Origin: Bacteroidota bacterium
GTDB lineage: Bacteria > Bacteroidota > Ignavibacteria > UBA10030 > BY39
NCBI GenBank assembly: GCA_018830765.1
Contig: JAHJRJ010000102.1
Location: 1 to 8,345 of the forward strand
Direction of reading: 5' to 3'
Length of the DNA stretch: 8,345 nucleotides
Under the pieces are notes generated by a model. That model searched no databases and was not told the origin of the DNA. It saw only the letters and a program-made list of their open reading frames with translations. Of the stretch, positions 1 through 5,736 are shown piece after piece; position 1 is the first letter of the stretch; each line of letters starts with the position of its first letter. The translations under genes were made by a program, and so were the position numbers.

Positions 1-13
1 ATTAATAAAGTAT

Positions 14-42
14 TTGACTTTTAGCTAATATCTTCGTATTAT
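14..42 (+). promoter_or_regulatory. Candidate sigma70-type promoter for the small membrane protein gene
   Basis: TTGACT at 14-19 and TATTAT at 37-42 are separated by exactly 17 bp, which is close to the housekeeping consensus. Transcription would start near position 49 and give a leader of roughly 67 nt before the ATG at 116. The same TTGACT box with 17-bp spacing occurs before rplM on the other strand, which supports its being a real promoter type in this genome. The site is predicted from sequence only. Confidence 0.6.
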
Positions 43-64
43 TTTGTCAGTTTTTGTAGTAATA

Positions 65-79
65 TACCCATCGTGGGTA
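65..79. promoter_or_regulatory. Short dyad in the 5' leader, possible operator or hairpin
   Basis: TACCCA (65-70) and TGGGTA (74-79) are perfect inverted arms around TCG. The dyad lies about 16-30 nt downstream of the predicted transcription start and 26 nt before the Shine-Dalgarno sequence. It could be a repressor site or a small RNA stem with a three-base loop. Six-base arms can arise by chance, so the call is tentative. Confidence 0.35.
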
Positions 80-115
80 CTAACTAAATAATCATAAACA
101 ATATAAGGAGGTTTT

Positions 116-382
116 ATGAAATCAAAGTACAAGATGTTAAGCAACGTTGCGTATGTTTGTCAGGGACTTGCCTGGATCGGGGTACTCCTGTGGATCATCA
201 ACGCAATCATTTTCTTCTACACATTTTTCTCCTCAGGCCCTGGAATTTCAACTGTGAAGGATATTATCGCAAATTATGGAGGGGGAATAATTGCAGCAAT
301 AATTCCAATCTTACTTCTCTATGCTACCGGTGGTCTGATATATCTATTCTTGGATATCGAGCAGAATACTCGAAAAAGTTAA
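116..382 (+). CDS. Unrecognised small membrane protein, two predicted transmembrane helices
   Basis: This 88-residue protein is not one I recognise. The start is well supported: AAGGAGG at 105-111 sits five bases before the ATG, the strongest ribosome binding site in the window. Two hydrophobic stretches, about residues 13-40 and 54-78, look like membrane helices. They are joined by a short polar loop with glycines and a serine-proline turn (about 40-53). The N-terminus is basic (KSKYK) and the C-terminus is short and charged (EQNTRKS), which suggests a helical hairpin with both ends in the cytoplasm. No cysteine pair, catalytic motif or signal-peptidase site is evident. It is the only plus-strand gene, has its own promoter and converges on the PspC-type membrane genes. 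A role in the envelope is plausible but is only an inference from hydrophobicity. Confidence 0.75.
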   Translation: MKSKYKMLSNVAYVCQGLAWIGVLLWIINAIIFFYTFFSSGPGISTVKDIIANYGGGIIAAIIPILLLYATGGLIYLFLDIEQNTRKS

Positions 383-396
383 TACAGGTTTTGCAG

Positions 397-427
397 GTAG
401 GGCATTAAGACACACTTGATGCCCTAC
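397..427 (+). terminator. Hairpin between convergent genes, possible terminator
   Basis: GTAGGGCATTAAG (397-409) pairs with CTTGATGCCCTAC (415-427) around the loop ACACA, giving 13 base pairs. The one irregular pair, T406 with G418, is a G-U wobble in plus-strand RNA but an A-C mismatch in minus-strand RNA, so the structure suits the plus-strand transcript best. The U-rich stretch that follows (TTCTTCTTTT, 437-446) is about 10 nt away, so this is not a textbook intrinsic terminator. The right arm contains the stop codon of the convergent minus-strand gene. Confidence 0.5.
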
Positions 428-936
428 GGGTTAATACTTCTTCTTTTAAATAACATACCTAATCCTACAGCAATCAAGACAATAGGCCAGTAGTGGCGGA
501 TTGCATCCAATACATCCCACCTGTAGATATATCCTAATTCGACAAGTACGAATGCGCCACCTATTATCAGAAAGCATACAGCTAATATCAGAAATATATA
601 TTCTTTCAATTTATTTAGATACATCATTAAGAATGAAAACCCAATGATAAAGAATATTGCAGGAGGTATGATATCATATTCTATATGTTGTAATCCGAAG
701 GAACGTAAAATAAAAAGTATAGAAAACAAAAATAAAAACGATCCCAAAAAGATTTTTCCGTTTTGTTTTCTCAAAAAACCTTTTATTGCAATACTGAAAC
801 CCAAAACAGATAAGAATACCCATAATATTTGTGAAAATTTTACATCTATCACATTCATCTTATGTAGTAATAATGCCGTCCCGAAAAGAATTAGAATAAT
901 CCCGAACCACGGGTACCTTTTTTCAACCTGTATCAT
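424..936 (-). CDS. Polytopic membrane protein, LiaF/DUF5668-like
   Basis: The 170-residue protein is almost entirely hydrophobic, with about six predicted membrane helices near residues 10-26, 36-53, 61-79, 88-106, 112-135 and 149-164. The last helix carries the pattern HYWPIVLIAVGLGMLFKRR, typical of the LiaI/LiaF transmembrane (DUF5668) module, and the N-terminal pair beginning RYPWFGIILILFG resembles the same module. No soluble LiaF sensor domain is present. The ATG at 934-936 is separated by one base from the stop of the upstream PspC gene. Its ribosome binding site AAGGAGGA (941-948) lies inside the end of that gene, so the two are almost certainly co-transcribed and translationally coupled. 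Families of this type accompany PspC and Lia envelope-stress systems. The biochemical role here is unknown. Confidence 0.8.
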   Translation of the reverse strand: MIQVEKRYPWFGIILILFGTALLLHKMNVIDVKFSQILWVFLSVLGFSIAIKGFLRKQNGKIFLGSFLFLFSILFILRSFGLQHIEYDIIPPAIFFIIGFSFLMMYLNKLKEYIFLILAVCFLIIGGAFVLVELGYIYRWDVLDAIRHYWPIVLIAVGLGMLFKRRSINP

Positions 937-937
937 A

Positions 938-1627
938 TCATCCTCCTTGAGCTGATGTAAGTTTTCCTTGAGGCATAACTATAGCGAGTACAATGTATAA
1001 GAATAGTCCCAAACCGAATGAACCGAGAGTTAGTAAAATAAATATCAGACGCACGATTGTGGAGTCGATATCAAGATATTCTGCCAGACCGCCGCAAACG
1101 CCCGCAAGTTTTTTATCCCTTACCGACCTTCGCAGGATTTTAGAAGTATAGGGTTGTTCCGGTTTAGCATTTACCTCGTGAGAATTGTCAGAAGGAACTA
1201 GTTGACTCTCCCGAGAAATTTTAAAATGATTAAATATGAGTAACACACCGATAGCTATAATAATCAGTGAGACCATTGTCCCCCAAGAAAAGATATCCCA
1301 CCATTCAAACCAATCAAAAATCGGGAATAGGTTCAAATTCGACATTAAGAATAAACCGCCGATAACTATTAACAGAGCACCCCAGATTTGAGCAGAACTC
1401 TTTCTCGGTTGTATAACTGACGGATTTGTATTAAGCGGCATCAATATCCATGCGATTAAGTAAAGTAGAATTCCTGTCCCGCCGATAAAAATCATGATGA
1501 CCCATAAAATCCTGATTATTACAGGGTCAACGTTCAGATACTCGGCAATACCTCCGCAAACACCCCCGATGATTTTATTCTCTGTCGAACGATAGAGTCG
1601 TTTAACGTCTTTTGTACCATTTTGCAT
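938..1627 (-). CDS. PspC-domain membrane protein with two PspC domains
   Basis: The 229-residue protein has PspC domains at both ends. The first (about residues 9-66) starts KRLYRSTENKIIGGVCGGIA and continues AEYLNVDP. The second (about 162-221) carries LRRSVRDKKLAGVCGGLA followed by AEYLDIDS. Each has the family's GVCGG(I/L)AEYL signature followed by a hydrophobic hairpin ending in an MP motif. Between them, about 79-138, two further membrane helices resemble the LiaF/DUF5668 module, and a polar linker of about 20 residues precedes the second PspC domain. PspC proteins are inner-membrane components of the phage-shock response to envelope damage; no pspA or pspF-like gene is seen here. The start is the ATG at 1625-1627, with AAAGGA seven or eight bases upstream. 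A 20-bp dyad covers this site and the start. The downstream membrane gene follows after one base. Confidence 0.9.
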   Translation of the reverse strand: MQNGTKDVKRLYRSTENKIIGGVCGGIAEYLNVDPVIIRILWVIMIFIGGTGILLYLIAWILMPLNTNPSVIQPRKSSAQIWGALLIVIGGLFLMSNLNLFPIFDWFEWWDIFSWGTMVSLIIIAIGVLLIFNHFKISRESQLVPSDNSHEVNAKPEQPYTSKILRRSVRDKKLAGVCGGLAEYLDIDSTIVRLIFILLTLGSFGLGLFLYIVLAIVMPQGKLTSAQGG

Positions 1628-1645
1628 ATAAAAGTCCTTTTATAT
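1626..1645. promoter_or_regulatory. 20-bp dyad over the RBS and start codon of the PspC gene
   Basis: ATATAAAAG (1626-1634) and CTTTTATAT (1637-1645) are perfect inverted arms around TC. In the minus-strand mRNA this becomes an 8-bp, all A-U stem closed by the loop GGAC. The core of the Shine-Dalgarno sequence is then in the loop and the first two bases of the AUG are in the stem. It could act as a DNA operator or as a weak translation-controlling hairpin. The remaining DNA between frr and this gene (1646-1703) shows no convincing promoter. Confidence 0.45.
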
Positions 1646-1703
1646 TCTTACAGCTACACCTACGAATATATCACTATTATTGTTTCTAAACTATGGCTTA
1701 TAA

Positions 1704-2261
1704 TTACACTTCCATAATTTCTTTTTCTTTCATCACAACGAGCGCATCAATTTCCTTAATGTATTTGTCGGTTAATTTTTGTGCTTCTTCTTCGCCCCGT
1801 TTTCTTTCATCCTCCGAATAATGCTCTTGTTTTTCGGATTTCTTTAAATTTTCAATAGCATCGCGCCTGACATTTCGAAGTGAAATTTTGCCTTCTTCGG
1901 CGAACTTTTTAATTAATTTAACTAATTCCTTACGGCGTTCTTCGTTTAGCGGTGGTATCGGCACGCGAATGACTGTTCCATCGTTCGCAGGGTTCAAGCC
2001 GATATTTGCGACTAGTATAGCTTTTTCAATCGCACCAATGATACCCTTGTCCCACGGAGTAACAGTTAATGTATGAACATCGGGTGTACTGACGTTTGCG
2101 ATTTGATTAAGCGGCATCATCGTACCGTAATAATCTACCTTGATTCCGTCGAGCAATGCTGTTGTTGCTTTCCCTGTTCGTATCTTAATAAATTCCTGAC
2201 GAACAACTTCAACGCCTTTTTTCATTTTAACTTCGGTTTCTTTTAAGATATCTTTTACCAT
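1704..2261 (-). CDS. frr: Ribosome recycling factor
   Basis: RRF works with EF-G to split the post-termination ribosome complex so that subunits and mRNA can be reused. The 185-residue length is the family norm. Family signatures are visible in order: RTGKA near residues 28-32, VDYYGTMMPLNQIANV near 42-57, the central VTPWDKG segment near 67-73, PLNEERRKELVK near 104-115 and LRNVRRDA near 128-135. The protein has the expected long helical ends, with the small beta/alpha domain inserted between them. The ATG at 2259-2261 is preceded by AAGG about seven bases upstream. The gene follows pyrH after 15 bp, the common pyrH-frr pairing, and probably shares its transcript. The ends and all recognisable motifs look intact. 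Confidence 0.97.
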   Translation of the reverse strand: MVKDILKETEVKMKKGVEVVRQEFIKIRTGKATTALLDGIKVDYYGTMMPLNQIANVSTPDVHTLTVTPWDKGIIGAIEKAILVANIGLNPANDGTVIRVPIPPLNEERRKELVKLIKKFAEEGKISLRNVRRDAIENLKKSEKQEHYSEDERKRGEEEAQKLTDKYIKEIDALVVMKEKEIMEV

Positions 2262-2276
2262 AGTAAACCTTAAAAT

Positions 2277-3029
2277 TTATGAATGATTAGATTTTATTGG
2301 TTCTATTTCGATATGTTGAACTAACGTTCCTATATTTTCTCCTAATATTAATCTTTTAAGATTACCGGGAGTGTTCATATCAAAAACGACTATCGGAAGT
2401 TTATTTTCTTTACAAAGAGTAATAGCGGTTAGATCCATCACCTTTAATTCTTTATTTAATATATCCAAATATGATATTTTCTGGAATTTAATTGCTTTCG
2501 GGTTTAACTCTGGGTCGGAATCGTACACGCCTTCAACGCGCGTACCTTTAATTATCACATCAGATTGGGTTTCGACAGCGCGGAGAGCCGCAGCGGTATC
2601 GGTTGTAAAATATGGGTTACCAGTGCCTGCACCAAATATTACAACTCTTCCTTTTTCGAGATGACGAATGGCGCGCCGGCGTATGAACGGCTCAGCAATC
2701 TCTTCCATTTTAATGGCGCTTAAAAGACGCGTGAAAACGCCCACGTGTTCTAGAGCGCTCTGTAAAGCCAACGAATTGATGATAGTAGCCAACATCCCCA
2801 TTTGGTCGCCCGTTACTTTATCTATTCCGTCGGAAGAATTTCCAACTCCTCTGTAGATGTTACCACCCCCAATCACTATTCCGATCTGGACACCTAAGTC
2901 TCTTACACTCTTAATCTCTTCGGCATATTCTCTTAAGACGTGAGCATCGATTCCGAATTGTTGTTTCCCCATCAGCGATTCGCCACTGAGTTTTAATAAT
3001 ATTCTTTTATACTTCAGTTCTTGCTTCAT
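2277..3029 (-). CDS. pyrH: UMP kinase (uridylate kinase)
   Basis: This enzyme phosphorylates UMP to UDP with ATP, the committed nucleotide-kinase step of pyrimidine supply. It belongs to the hexameric bacterial amino-acid-kinase family, which is regulated by GTP and UTP. In the 250 residues the nucleotide-binding elements are clear: LLKLSGESL near 11-19, IGGGNIYRG near 53-61, DQMGMLAT near 75-82, the UMP-site segment GTGNPYFTTDTAAALRA near 135-151 and KGTRVEGVYDSDP near 161-173. The C-terminus runs about a dozen residues past the usual GTLV end, as a polar tail. The ATG at 3027-3029 has AAGGGC a short distance upstream. It lies between tsf and frr, but a terminator-like hairpin separates it from tsf, so its expression may be uncoupled from the ribosomal genes. 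Confidence 0.97.
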   Translation of the reverse strand: MKQELKYKRILLKLSGESLMGKQQFGIDAHVLREYAEEIKSVRDLGVQIGIVIGGGNIYRGVGNSSDGIDKVTGDQMGMLATIINSLALQSALEHVGVFTRLLSAIKMEEIAEPFIRRRAIRHLEKGRVVIFGAGTGNPYFTTDTAAALRAVETQSDVIIKGTRVEGVYDSDPELNPKAIKFQKISYLDILNKELKVMDLTAITLCKENKLPIVVFDMNTPGNLKRLILGENIGTLVQHIEIEPIKSNHS

Positions 3030-3044
3030 TTGTGCCCTTGATTT

Positions 3045-3078
3045 AAAAAAAAGGTCTCACAAGATTAAGACCTTTTTT
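3045..3078 (-). terminator. Intrinsic terminator between tsf and pyrH
   Basis: AGACC (3068-3072) pairs with GGTCT (3053-3057), and flanking A/T runs extend the stem to about 11 bp around a 10-nt loop. Read on the minus strand, the stem runs into eight consecutive T residues (complement of 3045-3052), the classic Rho-independent layout. It begins three bases after the tsf stop. Because an A-run also precedes the stem, it might work in both directions, but no plus-strand gene enters it. Confidence 0.8.
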
Positions 3079-3081
3079 ATT

Positions 3082-3930
3082 TTATTTTTTTTCTTCACCG
3101 AGGTGAAATCTTTCAAACTGCTTCAAAGTCAAATTTCCACCTGCTTCGTTTATAATATCTTTTATTGTTTTACCAGAATCTTTAATAAAGGTTTGTTCCA
3201 GCAAACAAACTTCTTGATAGAATTTTTCTAATTTTCCGTTTGCTATTCTTTCTATTACTTGCTCAGGCTTTCCTTCATTTTTTGCTTGGGTGCGATAAAT
3301 TTCCAACTCCCGTTGTATGATATCGATAGTTACCTGGTCGCGACCTATAAACTGAGGATTCATCGCTGCAATCTGCATCGCGATATCTCTACCCGTTTGT
3401 GCGTTTATAACAGCATCGCCGCCAAACTCAACCAAAACGCCAATCTTGCTTCCTAAGTGTGTATAGGCGGATATGAAGCCGTCATTAGATTGCAATGTTT
3501 TGAATCGACGTATTTCGATTTTTTCTCCGATCTTTCCGACAAGATCATTCAAATGTGTTGTAATAGTTTTTCCATCCGTGGTAACCGATTCCAGCAACTC
3601 TTCAAAAGTAGAAGGGTTCTTTTGTTCTAGCACCTGAGCGACTGTATTTGCAAATTCGACAAAATCGTTTCCACGAGCAACGAAATCAGTTTCGCAATTT
3701 ACTTCTACGAGAACACCCAATTTATTATCCCCGCTGACTCGAGTCACTATCACGCCTTCTTTTACAGCCTTATCCGCACGCTTCTGAGCCGTTGCAGCGC
3801 CTTTTTTTCTCAAATAATCTATTGCCTTTTCCATGTCGCCGACTGAATCCTCAAGAGCTTTTTTACAATCCATCATACCTGCACCGGTTTTGACTCTGAG
3901 TAATTTTACTTGTTCACTATTTATTATCAT
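3082..3930 (-). CDS. tsf: Elongation factor Ts
   Basis: EF-Ts is the nucleotide-exchange factor that removes GDP from EF-Tu. The 282-residue protein shows the N-terminal UBA-like domain (about 1-50, with VKLLRVKTGAGMMDCKKAL) and the core motif CETDFVARGNDF near 79-90, which contacts the EF-Tu GTPase domain. A second core half follows, with RDIAMQIAAMNP near 181-192, and the tail ends RFHLGEEKK. The start ATG (3928-3930) fits the family's N-terminus. It is odd, however, that the only Shine-Dalgarno-like sequence, AAAGG at 3933-3937, lies just two bases before it and overlaps the rpsB stop codon. Coupled re-initiation by ribosomes finishing rpsB is a likely explanation. The rpsB-tsf gap is five bases. 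A terminator follows directly after the stop. Confidence 0.97.
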   Translation of the reverse strand: MIINSEQVKLLRVKTGAGMMDCKKALEDSVGDMEKAIDYLRKKGAATAQKRADKAVKEGVIVTRVSGDNKLGVLVEVNCETDFVARGNDFVEFANTVAQVLEQKNPSTFEELLESVTTDGKTITTHLNDLVGKIGEKIEIRRFKTLQSNDGFISAYTHLGSKIGVLVEFGGDAVINAQTGRDIAMQIAAMNPQFIGRDQVTIDIIQRELEIYRTQAKNEGKPEQVIERIANGKLEKFYQEVCLLEQTFIKDSGKTIKDIINEAGGNLTLKQFERFHLGEEKK

Positions 3931-3935
3931 TTCCT

Positions 3936-4691
3936 TTATCGTCCTCTTTTCTTATGTCCTTCGGGTTTCTCGACCTCAGCGACTTCTTCACCTTCATACA
4001 AAGCAGCAGTTTTTTCTTTGCCTTCGTTGATTGAGTCTGCTATTACTTTACTTATCAATTTTATAGATTTGATGGCATCGTCGTTTGCGGGTATCGGATA
4101 GTCGACTATCGTGGGGTCGACATTTGTATCGACGATGGCAAAAACCGGTATATGCAGCCGTTTTGCTTCTGCTACTGCGATAGCTTCTTTTTTAATGTCA
4201 ACTATGAACAGTGCGCCTGGTAAGCGAGTCATATTCGCCACACCGAGTAAGACTTGTTGTAATTTATCTTTTTCACGGTCAAGAAACAATATCTCTTTTT
4301 TAGTTATCTTATCGAAAGTACCGTCTGTTTCCATTTTCTCGATATTGTTTAACCGCTTAACGCTCTTACGGATTGTTGAAAAGTTCGTAAGCATGCCACC
4401 GAGCCAACGTTCGGTTACATAATACTGTCCGCATCTGTCGGCTTCTTCACGAATAACTTCTTTTGCTTGTTTTTTTGTGCCAACAAACAACACGCGTTTT
4501 CCTTCTGATACGAGCTGAGCGATTGCATTACCAGCTTCTTCTAAAAGTTCCTGTGATTTTTTTAAATCAATAATATGAATGCCGTTCTTCTCCATAAATA
4601 TGAATGGTTTCATCTTTGGGTTCCAACGGCGAGTGAGGTGACCAAAATGGCAACCGGCATTGAGTAGGTCGGTTAATTCGACACGTGGCAT
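3936..4691 (-). CDS. rpsB: 30S ribosomal protein S2
   Basis: S2 is a late-assembling small-subunit protein needed, with S1, for mRNA binding near the platform. The 251 residues contain the family landmarks: HFGHLTRRWNPKMKPFIF near 15-32, VLFVGTKKQA near 67-76, the S2 signature RWLGGMLTN near 95-103, DTNVDP near 168-173 and PIPANDDA near 179-186. The last 20 or so residues are a charged, lineage-specific tail. The ATG at 4689-4691 is preceded by AGGAG with eight bases of spacing. A second ATG four bases upstream is followed at once by TAA (ATGTAATG). The 141-bp gap to rpsI holds a candidate promoter and a large hairpin, suggesting rpsB-tsf can be expressed and regulated separately from rplM-rpsI. 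Confidence 0.97.
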   Translation of the reverse strand: MPRVELTDLLNAGCHFGHLTRRWNPKMKPFIFMEKNGIHIIDLKKSQELLEEAGNAIAQLVSEGKRVLFVGTKKQAKEVIREEADRCGQYYVTERWLGGMLTNFSTIRKSVKRLNNIEKMETDGTFDKITKKEILFLDREKDKLQQVLLGVANMTRLPGALFIVDIKKEAIAVAEAKRLHIPVFAIVDTNVDPTIVDYPIPANDDAIKSIKLISKVIADSINEGKEKTAALYEGEEVAEVEKPEGHKKRGR

Positions 4692-4723
4692 TACATTTTC
4701 TCCTATTGTTTTTGTTGTTCATC

Positions 4724-4792
4724 TACCATCGTCATTTTTTTTAGAGATCCCGTCCTTATAGAACGGGACACACTCTAAAAAATCGGATGGTA
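4724..4792 (-). ncRNA. Three-tier structured leader upstream of rpsB (candidate cis-regulatory RNA)
   Basis: In minus-strand RNA three nested stems form. The outer stem pairs UACCAUC (4792-4786) with GAUGGUA (4730-4724). The middle stem pairs UUUUUUAGAG (4782-4773) with CUCUAAAAAA (4746-4737). The inner stem pairs UCCCGUUCU (4768-4760) with AGGACGGGA (4756-4748) around the triloop AUA. The inner stem includes one U-G pair that would be a mismatch in plus-strand RNA, so the fold favours the rpsB-sense transcript. No T-run follows the structure, so it is not an ordinary terminator. It begins a few bases after the predicted start site and ends about 32 nt before the rpsB ATG. Autoregulatory S2 leaders are known in other phyla; whether this is one is an inference. 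Confidence 0.5.
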
Positions 4793-4803
4793 TGTTTTAC
4801 CCT

Positions 4804-4832
4804 ATTATATCGGGTGTTAGTTAAAAAAAATC
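4804..4832 (-). promoter_or_regulatory. Candidate promoter for rpsB-tsf
   Basis: A perfect TATAAT occurs on the minus strand at 4804-4809, just downstream of the rpsI stop. With a 17-bp spacer the -35 position would read GATTTT (4827-4832), which is poor; an A/T-rich tract lies around it. The predicted start near 4797 falls a few bases before the large hairpin. A -10 match alone in AT-rich DNA is moderate evidence. Confidence 0.4.
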
Positions 4833-5219
4833 TTAGCGTTTCGAGAACTGGAATCGCTTTCGGGCTTTCTTCTGTCCGTATTTTTTACGCTCAACCATTC
4901 TTGGATCACGGGTTAGTAAACCTGCGTTACGAAGCGGTCCACGATTCTCATCGTTCATTTCTATTAAAGCTCTGGAAATACCAAGTCGAACTGCCCCTGC
5001 TTGTCCACTCATACCGCCTCCTTCAACTGTAACGTAAACATTATATTTGCCTGCGTTTGCAGTTACTTCAAAAGGTGTAAGAACATCGTGACAGAGTGTA
5101 TCGACTTTAAAATAATCTTGTAACGATTTTTTATTGATGAAGATATCGCCTGTTCCCGATTTTAAAACTACACGGGCTACTGCATTTTTACGTCTTCCTA
5201 CTGTAATTATGTTATGCAT
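4833..5219 (-). CDS. rpsI: 30S ribosomal protein S9
   Basis: S9 sits in the head of the small subunit, and its C-terminal tail reaches the P-site tRNA. The 128-residue length is typical. Visible signatures are VGRRKNAVARV near 7-17, GGGMSGQAGAVRLGISRAL near 67-85, LLTRDPRMVERKKYGQKKAR near 101-120 and the conserved terminal SKR. The ATG at 5217-5219 is preceded by AGGAG (5231-5235) with 11 bases of spacing. That sequence begins in the rplM stop codon (TAAGGAG), which implies translational coupling to rplM. The rplM-rpsI pair is almost universal in bacteria and gives equal supply of L13 and S9. No anomaly is seen. Confidence 0.97.
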   Translation of the reverse strand: MHNIITVGRRKNAVARVVLKSGTGDIFINKKSLQDYFKVDTLCHDVLTPFEVTANAGKYNVYVTVEGGGMSGQAGAVRLGISRALIEMNDENRGPLRNAGLLTRDPRMVERKKYGQKKARKRFQFSKR

Positions 5220-5234
5220 TAAATCAAAAGCTCC

Positions 5235-5681
5235 TTATTTTATATCTAACGACTCAGGTTGTTGTGCTTGATGCGGATGATTAGGTCCGGCATATACTTT
5301 TAATTTTTGTATCAATCTACGTCCTAAACGGTTATGTGGAATCATTCCCTTCACGGCATGCATTACCACTTTTTCGGGTTTGGTTTTTATTAAATCTTTA
5401 AACGATTCGAACTTTGCACCACCCGGGTATCCTGTGTAATGAAAATACTCTTTTAATTCGGGACGCTTTCCTGTCAGCTTTACTTTTTCGGCGTTTATAA
5501 TAATCACAAAATCGCCGATATCCGCATTCGGAGTAAACGACGGTTTATGCTTCCCACGTAAGATAGATGCAACCTGACTGGCGATACGTCCAAGCGTTTT
5601 GTCCTTTGCGTCCACCAGGTACCACTTCTTTGCTATTTCTTCATTTTTAAAGAAATAGGTTTGTTTTTCAGTTAGAGCCAC
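5235..5681 (-). CDS. rplM: 50S ribosomal protein L13
   Basis: L13 is an early-assembly protein of the large subunit that binds 23S rRNA. The 148 residues carry the family pattern KWYLVDAKDKTLGRIAS near 19-35, GKHKPSFTPNADIGDFV near 43-59, INAEKVKLTGKR near 62-73, HYTGYPGG near 81-88, VKGMIPHNRLGR near 110-121 and YAGPNHPHQAQQPE near 130-143. The start codon is GTG, not ATG: codon 1 is at 5679-5681, GGAG lies eight bases upstream (5690-5693), and there is no in-frame ATG close upstream. The protein would begin ALTEKQTYFF after the initiator, consistent with related L13 N-termini. It is the first gene of the ribosomal block and has a good promoter about 50 bp upstream. Confidence 0.97.
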   Translation of the reverse strand: MALTEKQTYFFKNEEIAKKWYLVDAKDKTLGRIASQVASILRGKHKPSFTPNADIGDFVIIINAEKVKLTGKRPELKEYFHYTGYPGGAKFESFKDLIKTKPEKVVMHAVKGMIPHNRLGRRLIQKLKVYAGPNHPHQAQQPESLDIK

Positions 5682-5689
5682 TGTAAAAT

Positions 5690-5693
5690 CTCC
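5690..5693 (-). promoter_or_regulatory. Shine-Dalgarno sequence that fixes the GTG start of rplM
   Basis: GGAG on the minus strand is eight bases upstream of GTG (5679-5681). The reading frame extends further upstream without any ATG near it, so this site together with family alignment decides the start. Confidence 0.7.
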
Positions 5694-5736
5694 AAATAAT
5701 AGCTGTATTAAGCAATAAGTTATTTAAAAGTGCCTT

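Noticed and set aside
157..408. 83-residue plus-strand open frame overlapping the small membrane gene
   Set aside because: It is a frame-shifted shadow of the 116-382 gene, which has the far better ribosome binding site and a coherent membrane-helix pattern.
644..955. 103-residue plus-strand open frame opposite the six-helix membrane gene
   Set aside because: It is antisense to a well-supported gene, has a lysine/asparagine-rich composition typical of the reverse strand of AT-rich DNA, and lacks a ribosome binding site fitting its start.
1646..1703. Separate promoter for the PspC gene between frr and its start
   Set aside because: TATATT and TATAAA words occur, but none has a plausible -35 partner at 16-18 bp, so no call is made.
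4724..4792. rpsI-rpsB hairpin as a Rho-independent terminator
   Set aside because: In both directions the T-run precedes the stem or forms part of it, and an A-run follows, so there is no U-tract after the hairpin.
5694..5730. L13 autoregulatory leader structure before rplM
   Set aside because: Only very short A/T inverted repeats are present (such as AATAA/TTATT). These are expected by chance in such AT-rich sequence.
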